Part shown: positions 1 through 8,945 of the stretch, piece by piece
Layout of the letters: each line of letters starts with the position of its first letter
Position numbering within the stretch: position 1 is the stretch's first letter
NCBI RefSeq assembly: GCF_006439015.1
Contig: NZ_RCZG01000005.1
Coordinates: 1 to 64,000 of the forward strand
Origin: Mycolicibacterium hodleri
GTDB taxonomy: Bacteria > Actinomycetota > Actinomycetes > Mycobacteriales > Mycobacteriaceae
Length of the DNA: 64,000 bases
Reading direction: 5' to 3'
The notes under the pieces: model-generated
What the model saw: the letters and a program-made list of their open reading frames with translations, nothing else
Databases searched by the model: none
Told to the model about the DNA's origin: nothing
Position numbers and translations under genes: made by a program

Positions 1-843
1 CTGGCCACTGCGATCGATCAGGACGGCCCCGCACCCGATGACCGCGAACGCGCCCGCAAACGCGAGATCCACCTGGGCCCGCAAGGCCCCGACGGGATGA
101 GCCGCATCACCGGCTGGCTGGATCCGCAGGGCCGCGCCACCTGGGAACCGGCTCTCGCCAAGCTCGCCGCGCCAGGGATGTGTAACCCCGAGGACTGCGA
201 ACCGTGTACCTCCGGCACGCCCAGTCAAGCGCAGATCGACGGCGACACGAGGAGCCTCGGGCAGCGTCAGCACGATGCGTTCGTCGCGATCGGGCGCACC
301 GGCCTCGCGTCGGGTGAGTTGGGTCAGCACAATGGCCTACCGGTCACCGTGATCGTCTCCACCACCGTCCAGGACCTGGAGAAGGCCGCCGGGTCCGGGG
401 TGAGCGCCGGCGGCACCCTGGTCCCGATGGCGGATCTGATCCGGATGGCCAGCCACGCCATCCACTACTTGGTGGTGTTCGACAAGCACACCAACGAAGC
501 GCTGTACTGCGGACGGTCCAAGCGCATCGCCCCCAAGGCCCATCGCATCGTGCTGCACTCCCGTGACCGCGGCTGCACCAAACCGGGCTGCACCGTCCCC
601 GGGTACGGCACCCAGGTCCATCACGTCAACGGCTGGGCCACGGGCGCCCACACCAACATCGACGAAGAAGTACTGGCCTGCGGCGCGGACAACCGCCTCG
701 CCGAAGAGGGCTGGACCGTGACCATCCGCAACGGTGTCGTCGAATGGATCCCACCCCCCGAAGTCGACGTCGGGCAAGCCCGCATCAACTACTTCCACCA
801 TCCCGAACGCCTCCTCGCGCAAGAGGGTGACGACGCCGCGTAG
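1..843 (+). CDS. DUF222/HNH endonuclease domain protein (13E12-type), 5'-truncated by the window edge
   Basis: The frame is open from base 1, so the start and most of the DUF222 domain lie outside the window; about 280 C-terminal residues are seen. The C-terminal part carries an HNH-type nuclease fold: a CxKPGC metal-binding pair, then the VHHVN motif, then the TNI...LACGADNRL segment that usually closes the family signature. DUF222/HNH proteins are the multicopy 13E12 family of mycobacteria, often treated as mobile or repeat-associated. Their cellular role is not established. No inverted repeats or transposase are visible beside it, so it is called only as a gene of this family. Family assignment is confident; nuclease activity is inferred. 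Confidence 0.88.
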   Translation: MATAIDQDGPAPDDRERARKREIHLGPQGPDGMSRITGWLDPQGRATWEPALAKLAAPGMCNPEDCEPCTSGTPSQAQIDGDTRSLGQRQHDAFVAIGRTGLASGELGQHNGLPVTVIVSTTVQDLEKAAGSGVSAGGTLVPMADLIRMASHAIHYLVVFDKHTNEALYCGRSKRIAPKAHRIVLHSRDRGCTKPGCTVPGYGTQVHHVNGWATGAHTNIDEEVLACGADNRLAEEGWTVTIRNGVVEWIPPPEVDVGQARINYFHHPERLLAQEGDDAA

Positions 844-910
844 CCGGCGGCGATTGCGGGTACGTCGTGCTCGGGCCGAAAGCGTCGGCGACGAGCGAAG
901 GACGACCACC

Positions 911-1045
911 ATGAGCACTCACGAGCGTCGCACCGAAGAGCATCTCACCGCCGAGGAGGACGACGGCTCGGCGGAACTTCAACCGGAGGACGGTGGCTCC
1001 GCATCGACTCCTCTCGACGAATCGAGCGCCGCCCAATCGGATTGA
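911..1045 (+). CDS. Possible small acidic hypothetical protein (44 aa)
   Basis: An ATG at 911 is preceded by a GAAGGA-like ribosome-binding sequence about 9 bases upstream. It opens a 44-residue product rich in Glu, Asp and Ser, with no hydrophobic segment and no recognisable domain. It lies 67 bases after the HNH gene on the same strand, so it could be co-transcribed. Composition alone (low complexity, acidic) does not prove coding; it may equally be a chance ORF. Confidence 0.3.
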   Translation: MSTHERRTEEHLTAEEDDGSAELQPEDGGSASTPLDESSAAQSD

Positions 1046-1076
1046 TCTGCATCAAGAACGGACCTTGACGTCGTCG

Positions 1077-1358
1077 ATGCGGGTGACATCGCCGTCTTCG
1101 GCACCGTGCGCTCGTCCCCATGTGTGCGTCCGCGCTGATCCGGTCGGCCACGTGGGCGAGTGGAGTGCGAATGCCGTTCGCTACGAACCGATCCGGGGTA
1201 GCCGCCCACTCCAGGGAGTTGCCGAAACCGCTGGGGTCGTCGTCGGCGCGCATATCCCTGACCCCGCCAACGGCGGAGTCATCCTGTGGCACCGAGGACG
1301 GTACGAAGTCCACCGCCCCGAGGCCGTCAACGCCGTGCGCGACGCAATTCTGGAGTAG
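1077..1358 (+). CDS. Doubtful hypothetical ORF (about 93 aa) filling the gap before the esterase
   Basis: The 322-base gap between the small acidic ORF and the esterase holds only this weak candidate, read from ATG 1077 to a TAG at 1356-1358. The last 40 residues look protein-like (a run of VVVGAHIPD and WHRGRYEV) but I recognise no family. No good ribosome-binding site precedes the ATG. The minus strand is also open here without a recognisable product. It could be the remnant of a decayed gene. Its stop codon overlaps the putative -10 box of the esterase gene. Confidence 0.25.
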   Translation: MRVTSPSSAPCARPHVCVRADPVGHVGEWSANAVRYEPIRGSRPLQGVAETAGVVVGAHIPDPANGGVILWHRGRYEVHRPEAVNAVRDAILE

Positions 1359-1361
1359 CTT
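1356..1361 (+). promoter_or_regulatory. Putative -10 box (TAGCTT) giving a leaderless esterase mRNA
   Basis: TAGCTT ends 6 bases before the ATG at 1368. This spacing puts the transcription start at or next to the A of the start codon, and no Shine-Dalgarno sequence is present. No clear -35 box is seen. Inference from spacing only. Confidence 0.4.
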
Positions 1362-1367
1362 CGCGAC

Positions 1368-2456
1368 ATGGCTGCACCCACCTCTGGAGTCGACGTCGCA
1401 CTTCCGGGCCGCCTTGGCGACCCGACCATGGAAATGCGTTCCGATCCGAGGGCGGACCCCCGGATGGTCGCGGCCTTCAAGCCCTTCGGTCTCGACGTGC
1501 GGGCTGCTGAATTGCCGATCACCAGACAGTCGTCGCTCGAAGAACTGCTGGCGGTGGCGTCGGCCACCGAGCAGGCGTTCGACGGCCTGTTCGGCGCGCT
1601 CCTCGCCGACGTGCCGTTCCCCCACGGCGTGGAGACGCGCACGCTCACCATCCGCGGAGTCGACGGCAACGACATCGGGCTGTACGTCCACCGACCCATC
1701 GGCGTGTCAGCCCCGCTGCCGGGCCTGTTGCACTTCCACGGCGGCGGGATGGCCATCCTGACCGCCGCCGACCGGTCAGCCGCCATGTGGCGTGGACACC
1801 TTGCCGCACACGGCTGCGTGGTCGTCGGCGTGGAGTTCCGGAACTCCGGCGGAGCCCTTGGCCCACACCCGTTTCCCGCCGGGCTCGACGACTGCACCAG
1901 CGCGCTGGACTGGATGCACGGCCAACGTGAGGGTCTCGGGGTGACGTCGATCGTCGTCACCGGTGAGTCCGGCGGCGGCAACCTGTCGATCGCGACGGCG
2001 ATGAAGGCCAAGAGGGAGGGACGGCTCGATCGGATCGACGGTGTCTACGCGCAGGTGCCGTTCATCTACGGCGGTTACGACACTCCCAACCCGGCTCTGC
2101 CCTCGCTCATCGAGAACGAGGGTTACGTCCTCAGCCCGTCGGTGATGACGCTCATGGCCGCGCTCTACGACCCGCACGGGACCCACACCACCAATCCTCT
2201 TGCCTGGCCGTACTACGCGGCTGACGAGGATCTCAGAGGGCTGCCACCGCACGTCGTGACGACCGACGAGATCGACCCGCTACGCGACGAGGGGCTGGCG
2301 TACCTGCGGGCGTTGCAGCGTGCCGGAGTTGATGCCACGGGACACACGTACAGCGGCGTCGGCCACGCTGGTGAGCAGATGATGGCAGCGGCAGTGCCGG
2401 ACCTGTTCGAACGTGCGCTGAGCGACGTCGCGGACTTCGCGCGCCGCGTGAGCTGA
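1368..2456 (+). CDS. Alpha/beta hydrolase, hormone-sensitive-lipase type esterase
   Basis: This 362-residue carboxylic ester hydrolase has the HSL-family layout: oxyanion-hole HGGG at residues 124-127, nucleophile Ser201 in GESGGG, probable acid Asp303 in the DEIDPLRDEG segment and His333 in GVGHAGEQ. About 90 residues precede the hydrolase core, a cap region typical of the family. There is no signal peptide, so it should act in the cytosol on short or medium acyl esters. The start at ATG 1368 is supported by the -10 box six bases upstream. Substrate unknown; it stands alone, with a tRNA gene following on the other strand. Confidence 0.9.
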   Translation: MAAPTSGVDVALPGRLGDPTMEMRSDPRADPRMVAAFKPFGLDVRAAELPITRQSSLEELLAVASATEQAFDGLFGALLADVPFPHGVETRTLTIRGVDGNDIGLYVHRPIGVSAPLPGLLHFHGGGMAILTAADRSAAMWRGHLAAHGCVVVGVEFRNSGGALGPHPFPAGLDDCTSALDWMHGQREGLGVTSIVVTGESGGGNLSIATAMKAKREGRLDRIDGVYAQVPFIYGGYDTPNPALPSLIENEGYVLSPSVMTLMAALYDPHGTHTTNPLAWPYYAADEDLRGLPPHVVTTDEIDPLRDEGLAYLRALQRAGVDATGHTYSGVGHAGEQMMAAAVPDLFERALSDVADFARRVS

Positions 2457-2460
2457 AGGG

Positions 2461-2546
2461 TGTCCGAGGGGGGACTTGAACCCCCACGCCCATTAATAGG
2501 GCACTAGCACCTCAAGCTAGCGCGTCTGCCATTCCGCCACTCGGAC
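2461..2546 (-). tRNA. tRNA-Leu (anticodon GAG)
   Basis: On the minus strand a complete class II tRNA is visible: 7-bp acceptor stem GTCCGAG/CTCGGAC, anticodon stem CTAGC/GCTAG around the loop TTGAGGT (anticodon GAG, leucine), an extended variable arm, and a T arm with GTTCAAGTC. The discriminator base is A, as expected for leucine. CCA is not encoded. Length is 86 nt. Confidence 0.95.
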
Positions 2547-2604
2547 AAGAGCGCCTAAGGCTAACCGAACGGGGTGCCCGGACCAAAACCCGGCTGGCCG
2601 TGCA

Positions 2605-3957
2605 ATGGTACGAATGGTGACCGTGACTGATTTTCCCCAGCCGTCCGACGAGGTCGTCGAACTCGTGAGCACGCTCATTCGGTTCGACACCTCGAACACG
2701 GGCGATCTTGACACCACCGCCGGTGAGGGGGAGTGCGCCCGCTGGGTCGCGCAGCAGCTCGAGGACGTCGGCTATGAATGCGAGTACCTCGAGTCGGGTG
2801 CGCCGGGTCGTGGGAACGTCGTCACCCGGCTGGCGGGCGCCGATCCCAGCCGGGGCGCCCTCCTGGTCCACGGCCACCTCGACGTGGTGCCTGCCGAGGC
2901 CGCGGACTGGAGCGTGCATCCGTTCTCCGGCGCGGTGTCCGATGGCTATGTGTGGGGCCGCGGGGCGATCGACATGAAGAACATGATCGGGATGATGATC
3001 GCGGTCGCTCGGCATCTGAAGCGGACCGGGACCGTGCCGCCGCGCGACCTAGTGTTCGCGTTCGTCGCCGACGAGGAGGCCGGCGGCAAGTACGGCTGCC
3101 AGTGGCTGGTCGAGAACAGGCCCGATCTGTTCGACGGTGTCACCGAGGCCATCGGCGAGGTTGGCGGCTTCTCCCTGACGGTGCCCAGAAGCGACGGCGG
3201 CGACAAGCGGCTCTACCTCATCGAGACCGCCGAGAAGGGCATGCGGTGGATGCGCCTGACCGCCCGCGGCCGGGCCGGACACGGGTCGTTCGTGCACGAC
3301 GACAACGCCGTCACGACGCTTGCGGGTGCGGTTGCACGGTTGGGGAGCTATGAGTTTCCGATCGTCCTGACCGATCCGGTCGCTCAGTTCCTCACGGCCG
3401 TCGGCGAGGAGACGGGTCATGCCTTCGACCCGGAGTCGCCCGACCTGGACGGCACGATCGCCAAGCTCGGGCCGATCGGCCGGATCGTGGGCGCCACGAC
3501 GCGAGACTCTGCCAACCCGACCATGCTCAAGGCTGGCTACAAGGCCAACGTCATCCCGGCTACGGCCGAGGCAGTGGTGGACTGTCGGGTGCTGCCCGGT
3601 CGGCAGGCCGCCTTCGAGGCGACGGTAGACGAGCTCATCGGCCCCGACGTGACCCGCGAATGGATCACTGAGCTGCCGTCCTACGAGACGACCTTCGACG
3701 GTGAGCTGGTCGACGCGATGAACGCGGCGCTGCTGTCGTCGGACCCCGACGCCCGCATCGTGCCCTACATGCTCTCCGGCGGGACTGACGCGAAACACTT
3801 TGCGCGCCTTGGTATTCGCTGTTTCGGCTTCATCCCCCTGCGGTTGCCGCCCGAACTGGACTTCGCCGCGTTGTTCCACGGCGTCGACGAGCGGGTACCC
3901 GTCGCATCCCTGACGTTCGGCACCGAGGTTCTCGAGCACTTCCTGCTGCACTGCTGA
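2605..3957 (+). CDS. M20/M25/M40-family metallopeptidase (ArgE/DapE type)
   Basis: A 450-residue zinc-dependent aminoacylase or peptidase, homologous to Rv2141c by position and motifs. Zinc ligands appear in HGHLDVVP (His91, Asp93), GRGAIDMK (Asp123) and DEEAGG (Glu157 as general base, Glu158 as ligand); the C-terminal SGGTDAKHF segment supplies the last ligand. The lid/dimerisation domain lies between, around residues 215-330. The start could be ATG 2605 or the in-frame ATG 2614; neither has a strong ribosome-binding site. Likely cytosolic hydrolysis of N-acyl amino acids or dipeptides; the true substrate cannot be read from the sequence. Confidence 0.9.
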   Translation: MVRMVTVTDFPQPSDEVVELVSTLIRFDTSNTGDLDTTAGEGECARWVAQQLEDVGYECEYLESGAPGRGNVVTRLAGADPSRGALLVHGHLDVVPAEAADWSVHPFSGAVSDGYVWGRGAIDMKNMIGMMIAVARHLKRTGTVPPRDLVFAFVADEEAGGKYGCQWLVENRPDLFDGVTEAIGEVGGFSLTVPRSDGGDKRLYLIETAEKGMRWMRLTARGRAGHGSFVHDDNAVTTLAGAVARLGSYEFPIVLTDPVAQFLTAVGEETGHAFDPESPDLDGTIAKLGPIGRIVGATTRDSANPTMLKAGYKANVIPATAEAVVDCRVLPGRQAAFEATVDELIGPDVTREWITELPSYETTFDGELVDAMNAALLSSDPDARIVPYMLSGGTDAKHFARLGIRCFGFIPLRLPPELDFAALFHGVDERVPVASLTFGTEVLEHFLLHC

Positions 3958-3988
3958 AAGCCCACCGAAGATCAACCGAAAGGACACC

Positions 3989-4519
3989 ATGAGCACCCCG
4001 TACGACGATCTGCCCAAGCTGCCCAGCTTCACGCTGACCTCCGAGTCGTTCAAGGACGGCGAAGCTTGGTCCAACGATCAGGTCAGCGGCATCATGGGCG
4101 CAGGCGGCTCCGACGTCTCACCGCAGCTGAGCTGGTCCGGGTTCCCGGAGACGACGCGCAGTTTCGCCGTGACGGTCTATGACCCGGAGGCGCCGACCGG
4201 ATCGGGATTCTGGCACTGGGCGGTGGCGAATCTGCCCGCAACCGTGACCGAGCTACCCGCGGGAGTCGGCGACGGCAGTCAGAGCGGATTCCCCGGGGAC
4301 GCGCTCACGTTGAGCAACGATGCAGGATTGAAGCGCTTCATCGGTGCTGCACCGCCCGCCGGACATGGCCCACATCGCTACTTCGTCGCCGTGCACGCCG
4401 TCGACGTGGAGAAGCTCGACCTGCCCGAGGGTGCCACCCCGGCGTACCTCGGCTTCAACCTGTTCAGCCACGCGATCGCCCGCGCCGTCATCCACGGCAC
4501 CTACGAGATCAAGGAGTAG
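3989..4519 (+). CDS. PEBP/YbhB-YbcL family protein (Raf-kinase-inhibitor-like)
   Basis: A 176-residue soluble protein of the phosphatidylethanolamine-binding-protein superfamily, orthologous in context to Rv2140c. The family signatures are visible: PQLSWSGFP, the [14 protein letters not shown] ligand-pocket segment, and [10 protein letters not shown] later in the chain. A ribosome-binding site (GAAAGGA) lies 6 bases before ATG 3989. The gene follows the M20 peptidase by 31 bases and is probably co-transcribed. Ligand and role in mycobacteria are not settled. Confidence 0.93.
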   Translation: MSTPYDDLPKLPSFTLTSESFKDGEAWSNDQVSGIMGAGGSDVSPQLSWSGFPETTRSFAVTVYDPEAPTGSGFWHWAVANLPATVTELPAGVGDGSQSGFPGDALTLSNDAGLKRFIGAAPPAGHGPHRYFVAVHAVDVEKLDLPEGATPAYLGFNLFSHAIARAVIHGTYEIKE

Positions 4520-4522
4520 AGG

Positions 4523-5587
4523 CTAGCGTGTCGCAGCGCCGACCGCGTCGGCCAAGGACGCGAACCCGCCGTCGTTGAGGCGCCGGGCCAGGCCGTCGTG
4601 AATGTGCTTGGCCCACAACCCGCCGCCGTACACGAAGCCGGTGTAGCCCTGCAGCAGCGAGGCTCCCGCCGTGATGCGCTCCCACGCATCGTCGGCTGTC
4701 TCGATGCCGCCGACGCTGATCAGCACCAACCGGTCGCCGACCCGTCGGTAGAGGCGCTGAAGTACCTCGGTGGAGCGCAGCGCGACGGGCGGGCCGGAAA
4801 CGCCGCCCGCGCCCAACTCGGCGACGCCCGGGGTGGCGAGCCCGTCGCGCGACACGGTGGTATTGGTGGCGACGATGCCCGCCAAGCCCAATTCGACCGC
4901 CAGATCGGCGATCTCGTCGACGTCAGAATCCGAGAGGTCGGGGGCGATCTTCACCAGCACCGGCGTCGTGGTCTGGGCGCGGACCGCCGCCAGAATCGGA
5001 CGCAATGACGCCACCGCCTGCAGATCGCGAAGGCCGGGTGTGTTCGGCGAGCTGACGTTGACGACCAGAAACGCAGCCAGGGGGCCGACGAGGCGCGCGC
5101 TCTGGACGTAGTCGTCGACCGCCTCCTCCGCCGGAGTGGTCTTCGTCTTGCCGATGTTGGCCCCGATGGGCACCTCGGAGACCTCGCGGCTCAGCTTCAG
5201 GGCCAGCTCACCGGCGCCGTGGTTGTTGAAACCCATTCGGTTGAGCAGAGCGCGGTCCTCAGGCAGTCGGAACATCCGCGGCTGCGGATTGCCCGGCTGG
5301 GCGCGCGCAGTGACCGTACCGACTTCTGCATAGCCGAAACCCATTGCCCCCCAGGTCTTCAGACCCGACCCGTCCTTGTCGAAACCCGCTGCGAGCCCGA
5401 GGGGGCCGGGAAATCTGACGCCGAATACCGTGCTCTCCAACACCGGATCATGCGGAGCCAGCCACCTGGCCAGCGCGCGGCGTAGCAGGCTGGGCGCGGT
5501 GACGAGGCGCAGGCACGCGAAGATCAGGGTGTGGATCCGCTCGGGCGGGACCAAGAACAGGATTCGCCGCAGTGCGCCGTAGATCAT
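4523..5587 (-). CDS. pyrD: Dihydroorotate dehydrogenase (quinone), class 2
   Basis: A 354-residue flavoenzyme that oxidises dihydroorotate to orotate in pyrimidine synthesis, passing electrons to menaquinone. Class 2 features: an N-terminal helical extension of about 50 residues ([17 protein letters not shown]) that docks to the membrane, FMN-binding [10 protein letters not shown], catalytic serine in [14 protein letters not shown], and C-terminal phosphate-binding ISVGGI and [11 protein letters not shown]. The start is ATG 5587, overlapping by four bases (ATGA) the stop of the DUF5703 gene. Last gene of the operon lppL-DUF5703-pyrD. Confidence 0.97.
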   Translation of the reverse strand: MIYGALRRILFLVPPERIHTLIFACLRLVTAPSLLRRALARWLAPHDPVLESTVFGVRFPGPLGLAAGFDKDGSGLKTWGAMGFGYAEVGTVTARAQPGNPQPRMFRLPEDRALLNRMGFNNHGAGELALKLSREVSEVPIGANIGKTKTTPAEEAVDDYVQSARLVGPLAAFLVVNVSSPNTPGLRDLQAVASLRPILAAVRAQTTTPVLVKIAPDLSDSDVDEIADLAVELGLAGIVATNTTVSRDGLATPGVAELGAGGVSGPPVALRSTEVLQRLYRRVGDRLVLISVGGIETADDAWERITAGASLLQGYTGFVYGGGLWAKHIHDGLARRLNDGGFASLADAVGAATR

Positions 5588-5835
5588 GGCTTCGGCTGAC
5601 CGTCGGCACTCATCCAGTCCGCGCCGGACTTCCTGCGCCGCAGCAGGACCCGGCGGCTGCCGTCGGTGTAGAGGCGAACGCGGGTCAGTTCCCAGCCGCG
5701 GTACTCGGCTTCGATCGACAGTCGGATCGATGCGGATACGCGCGTCACGTCCGGTGGCAGCCGAAGGGGCACCCACTCATAATCGTCGGAGAGGTCGGCC
5801 TCCCACGCCGCGGGCATGCGTCCGCGCTGGCTCAT
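5584..5835 (-). CDS. DUF5703 family protein (83 aa)
   Basis: A small cytosolic protein with the pattern I associate with actinobacterial DUF5703: [14 protein letters not shown], then [26 protein letters not shown]. It has no membrane segment or catalytic motif. Both ends overlap neighbours by an ATGA tetranucleotide, upstream with lppL and downstream with pyrD, so its translation is coupled to both. No function is known; the fixed position beside pyrD is the main clue. Confidence 0.85.
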   Translation of the reverse strand: MSQRGRMPAAWEADLSDDYEWVPLRLPPDVTRVSASIRLSIEAEYRGWELTRVRLYTDGSRRVLLRRRKSGADWMSADGQPKP

Positions 5836-6863
5836 CGTGCCGCCTCGGGGATCACTTGCACACCCGCGCCGGAACCGGACACGACGAACAGCGTGCCGGT
5901 CACGTCGTCGAAGTTCAGGGTGTTCGGCTGCTGCACGGTTCGATGACGCACCTTCTCGACGGGGATTCCGGTGCTCAGATCGTAACCAACGACGCTGTTC
6001 GTCGCCGTTTCCGAGATCCAGGCGAGCGTTGGCGACCCGGCGAGCCCGTAGGGCACCCCCTTCACCGGGTACTGCTGCCGCAGCATCAACGGGTTCGTGC
6101 CGAACACCAGAAGGGCCTGCCCGCGGGTGTCGGCGACCAGGATGCGACCGATCGGATCGGCGACCATCGTGGTGGCGCCCTCACCCGCTCGCAGTGCGTG
6201 TTCCTGCTTCGTGCCCGAGGCGTCGATCGTCGTCACCGAGGTCTGGCCGCGGTCGAGGACCGCGACCGTGTCACCTCGAGCCACCAGAACGTCGACGCGG
6301 GCGAAGATCTGCAGGCGCGCCTGCACCGCGGTGTGGGAACTCAGGGTGTACACCGCGCCGGCCGCGCTGCCCAGGACCACCTTGCCGTCGGCCCGTCGGG
6401 TGATCGCGGTGAAGTCGGTGTCGCGCTCGCCGTCGACGTCGAATCGCGTCACTGCGGCGCCGTCCGCGAGGTTCACCGCAAAGTAACCGCCCTTCGTGGA
6501 CGCATACACCGTTCCAGCGCCGTCACCGACGATGGCGGTCGCCGGGGTCGGCAGCGGCACGGTCCTCGACGGGCCGACGTCCGGGAACGTCACCAAGGCG
6601 GAGCCGCCTACGGCCTGACGACTCAGGACCACCAACGACGACGTAGCGGCATCGAACACGGCGGCCTCGCCGTCGCCGCCCAGAGGCCGCACCGAGCCTG
6701 GCGGCTTCGTCGTTACCGCAGGTGAGACGGCCGCCTGGGCAGCTGGGATGGTCGGCGGCGGCCGGTCCGACGAAGCGGACGAACAGGACAGGCATGAAGT
6801 CATCGTCACGATCGAGAGCAGGGTGTGAACTAGGCGACGCTTCGGTGGTTCGTGCGACGGCAA
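5832..6863 (-). CDS. lppL: Secreted lipoprotein with beta-propeller-like repeats (LppL-like)
   Basis: About 343 residues if started at TTG 6863. An N-terminal basic-hydrophobic segment (KRRLVHTLLSIVTMTSCLSC) ends at a lipobox-like cysteine, followed by a Ser/Pro-rich linker. The body holds repeating blade-like units (GAGTVYASTKGGYFAVN, DPIGRILVADTRGQALLVF, GLAGSPTLAWISETATNSVV), as in YncE-type beta-propellers. The matching gene beside pyrD in M. tuberculosis is lppL. The start is uncertain: no ATG lies just upstream of the signal peptide, and the longer frame from 7019 runs into the divergent gene. Likely an extracytoplasmic binding or scaffolding protein. Confidence 0.85.
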   Translation of the reverse strand: MPSHEPPKRRLVHTLLSIVTMTSCLSCSSASSDRPPPTIPAAQAAVSPAVTTKPPGSVRPLGGDGEAAVFDAATSSLVVLSRQAVGGSALVTFPDVGPSRTVPLPTPATAIVGDGAGTVYASTKGGYFAVNLADGAAVTRFDVDGERDTDFTAITRRADGKVVLGSAAGAVYTLSSHTAVQARLQIFARVDVLVARGDTVAVLDRGQTSVTTIDASGTKQEHALRAGEGATTMVADPIGRILVADTRGQALLVFGTNPLMLRQQYPVKGVPYGLAGSPTLAWISETATNSVVGYDLSTGIPVEKVRHRTVQQPNTLNFDDVTGTLFVVSGSGAGVQVIPEAAR

Positions 6864-6951
6864 AGGGTAACCCTCGGTTGTGCGAATGGGACGGCGATCA
6901 AATAGCCAGTTTAGGCACTCTGCGGCGAAGGCCCGGCGGTATGGTTCGGGG

Positions 6952-7263
6952 GTGACTCTTGCGGCCGACAGCGAGCTGTCCGGCGACGAGTTCGCCATCG
7001 AGGATCTCTCGACGGGCATTCACGCGAGCGGTTTCGGCCAGGTCGGCGACGGCAGAAGTTTCGCCTTCCACGTCGAGAAGCTGACGCTCATCGTCGAGGT
7101 GTACCGGCCGCGGTTGGCGGGTCCGGTGCCGCAAGCCGAGGACGTGGTGGCGACAGCCTCGCGGAGCCTCGCCCACGTCGACATAGCTGACGAGCGCAGC
7201 TTGGCAGCGGCCGTTCGGGACGCCGTCAACGACGCCCAGCGGGTGCCACGCTCAGCCCACTGA
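6952..7263 (+). CDS. Conserved hypothetical protein (Rv2137c-like, 103 aa)
   Basis: GTG 6952 is chosen because TATGGT ends six bases upstream, a leaderless arrangement. The product is soluble, with alternating beta-like segments ([19 protein letters not shown]) and a helical C-terminus. Its place between lppL and uppP matches Rv2137c. I recognise no domain. The divergent lppL gene starts about 90 bases away, so the two share a regulatory region. Confidence 0.8.
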   Translation: MTLAADSELSGDEFAIEDLSTGIHASGFGQVGDGRSFAFHVEKLTLIVEVYRPRLAGPVPQAEDVVATASRSLAHVDIADERSLAAAVRDAVNDAQRVPRSAH

Positions 7264-7291
7264 CACGTCGCTCGCGGTACGGTCTTCTTCC

Positions 7292-8131
7292 GTGATGGAC
7301 ATGTCGTGGCTGCAGGTTGTCGTCTTGTCGGTGGTCCAGGGCCTGACGGAGTTCTTGCCGGTGTCCTCGTCGGGGCACCTCGCGATCGTGTCCCAGCTCT
7401 TCTTCGCCGATGACGCGGGGGCGTCGTTCACTGCCGTCAGCCAGCTCGGCACCGAGTTGGCCGTTCTGATCTACTTTGCCCGCGACATCCGCCGCATCCT
7501 GGTGGCATGGTTCGGCGGGTTGCATGACTCCGCGCGACGCACCTCCGATTACTGGTTGGGGTGGTGGGTGATCATCGGCACCATTCCGATCGGCGCCGCC
7601 GGGCTGATCTTCAAGCACTACATCAGGGACGACGTCCGCAATCTGTGGATCATCGCCACCGCCCTGATCGTGTTCTCCGCCGTGATCGCCGCCGCCGAGT
7701 ACTTCGGCAGGCAGACCCGGCCCATCGAGCGATTCACCTGGAAGGACAGCATCGTCATCGGCCTGTCACAATGCCTGGCGCTGATCCCCGGTGTGTCGAG
7801 ATCGGGCGCCACCATCAGTGCGGGGCTGTTCATGGGGCAGGAACGCGAAGCCGCCGCCCGGTTCGGCTTCCTACTCGCCATCCCCGCAGTCCTGGCGTCC
7901 GGGCTGTACTCGCTGCCCGACGCGTTTCATCCCGACGGCAAGGGTATGAGCGCATCCGGGCCGCAGCTGGCCGTGTCCATCGCGATCGCCTTCGTCGTCG
8001 GCCTCGCCGCCGTGTCGTGGTTCCTGAAATTCCTGGTGCGCCACGGCATGTACTGGTTCGTCGGGTATCGCGTGATCCTTGGGGTCACCCTCTTGATCCT
8101 GCTCGGCACCGGCGTGGTGGCGGCCCGATGA
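7292..8131 (+). CDS. uppP: Undecaprenyl-diphosphatase UppP (BacA)
   Basis: A 279-residue integral membrane phosphatase that recycles undecaprenyl (decaprenyl) pyrophosphate to the monophosphate carrier for peptidoglycan and arabinogalactan. Signature motifs: the (E/Q)[14 protein letters not shown] stretch near the N-terminus ([16 protein letters not shown]) and the second conserved [13 protein letters not shown] motif in the C-terminal half. About eight hydrophobic segments. Starts at GTG 7292; TACGGT lies eight bases upstream. Its stop overlaps the first of two mini-ORFs leading to the phosphomutase gene. Confidence 0.97.
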   Translation: MMDMSWLQVVVLSVVQGLTEFLPVSSSGHLAIVSQLFFADDAGASFTAVSQLGTELAVLIYFARDIRRILVAWFGGLHDSARRTSDYWLGWWVIIGTIPIGAAGLIFKHYIRDDVRNLWIIATALIVFSAVIAAAEYFGRQTRPIERFTWKDSIVIGLSQCLALIPGVSRSGATISAGLFMGQEREAAARFGFLLAIPAVLASGLYSLPDAFHPDGKGMSASGPQLAVSIAIAFVVGLAAVSWFLKFLVRHGMYWFVGYRVILGVTLLILLGTGVVAAR

Positions 8132-8163
8132 AACCTCCCACCCAGCCAAGGCCCGCCCAGTGA
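8128..8163 (+). CDS. 11-codon mini-ORF 1 in the uppP-phosphomutase junction
   Basis: ATG 8128 overlaps the uppP stop (ATGA) and reads [11 protein letters not shown] before a TGA at 8161-8163. That TGA in turn overlaps the GTG of mini-ORF 2. The peptide is Pro-rich and has no obvious function; the value of the ORF may be to carry ribosomes from uppP to the next gene. Coding is inferred from the exact overlaps only. Confidence 0.4.
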   Translation: MKPPTQPRPAQ

Positions 8164-8192
8164 AACCTCCCACCCAGCCAAGGCCCGCCCGA
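8129..8192 (+). repeat. Two tandem 32-bp units between uppP and the phosphomutase gene
   Basis: Bases 8129-8160 and 8161-8192 are near-identical direct copies, differing only in the last two bases (AG versus GA). The period of 32 equals a 36-base mini-ORF minus a 4-base overlap, so the duplication preserved an unbroken chain of start/stop overlaps. Confidence 0.95.
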
Positions 8193-8195
8193 TGA
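8160..8195 (+). CDS. 11-codon mini-ORF 2 in the uppP-phosphomutase junction
   Basis: GTG 8160 overlaps the stop of mini-ORF 1 and encodes the same peptide with a terminal Arg for Gln. Its TGA at 8193-8195 overlaps the ATG 8192 of the phosphomutase gene. It is the second copy of the 32-bp tandem unit. Coding is inferred from the overlaps. Confidence 0.4.
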   Translation: MKPPTQPRPAR

Positions 8196-8869
8196 CCGTC
8201 ATCCTGCTGCGCCACGGCCGCTCCACGTCCAACACCGCCCACACCTTGGCGGGTCGCTCCGAGGGCGTCGACCTCGACGACAAGGGACGCGAGCAGGCCC
8301 AGTCGGTCATCGACCGCATCGGTGAGTTGCCGGTGAAGGCGATCGTGCGGTCACCGCTGCTGCGCTGTGAGCGAACAGTGGCGCCACTCTCCGAGGCGCT
8401 CGGGCTGGAAGCGGTGGTGGACGAGCGACTCTCCGAGGTCGACTACGGCGCCTGGACCGGGCGCAAGATTGGCGACCTCGTCAAGGAGCCGTTGTGGGCG
8501 GTCGTGCAGCAGCAGCCCAGCGCCGCGGTGTTCCCCGACGGGGAGGGTCTGGCCCAGGTTCAGGCCAGGGCGGTGGCAGCGATCCGGGATCACGATCGCA
8601 CCCTCGCGGAGCAGCACGAAGGCGACGTTCTATGGATCGCCTGTACGCACGGCGACGTCATCAAATCGATCATCGCCGATGCCCTTGGTACCCACCTGGA
8701 CAGCTTTCAGCGAATCACCGCCGACCCTGCCTCCATGAGCGTCATCCGCTATACCGCGGTGCGGCCCTTCGTGCTCCACGTCAACCACACCGGTGCTGCC
8801 TTGACCGCAGCACTAATGGCGAAGCCCGAACCCTCGGGTGACGCGGTGGTCGGCGGTTCGACCGACTGA
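8192..8869 (+). CDS. Histidine phosphatase / phosphoglycerate mutase family protein (MSMEG_4193-type phosphomutase)
   Basis: A 225-residue member of the histidine phosphatase superfamily, matching Rv2135c in context. The N-terminal LLRHGRSTSN motif holds the phospho-accepting His, followed by GRSEGVDLDDKG; the second catalytic segment is CTHGDVIKSI. It is the first gene of a three-gene set (with DUF3090 and SCO1664 proteins) that is common in Actinobacteria but functionally uncharacterised. True substrate unknown; glycolytic mutase activity is unlikely given the small size and family branch. Confidence 0.92.
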   Translation: MTVILLRHGRSTSNTAHTLAGRSEGVDLDDKGREQAQSVIDRIGELPVKAIVRSPLLRCERTVAPLSEALGLEAVVDERLSEVDYGAWTGRKIGDLVKEPLWAVVQQQPSAAVFPDGEGLAQVQARAVAAIRDHDRTLAEQHEGDVLWIACTHGDVIKSIIADALGTHLDSFQRITADPASMSVIRYTAVRPFVLHVNHTGAALTAALMAKPEPSGDAVVGGSTD

Positions 8870-8945
8870 CACGGAGCAATCAGGCCGACCGCGCCGCCAT
8901 ACGAATTACGGCTGCGGTGCCTATACCGGTATTTTGGGAGGTGCC

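Noticed and set aside
1-843. A mobile element insertion at the left edge
   Set aside because: DUF222/HNH genes are repeat-family members, but no inverted repeats, target duplication or transposase are visible in the part seen.
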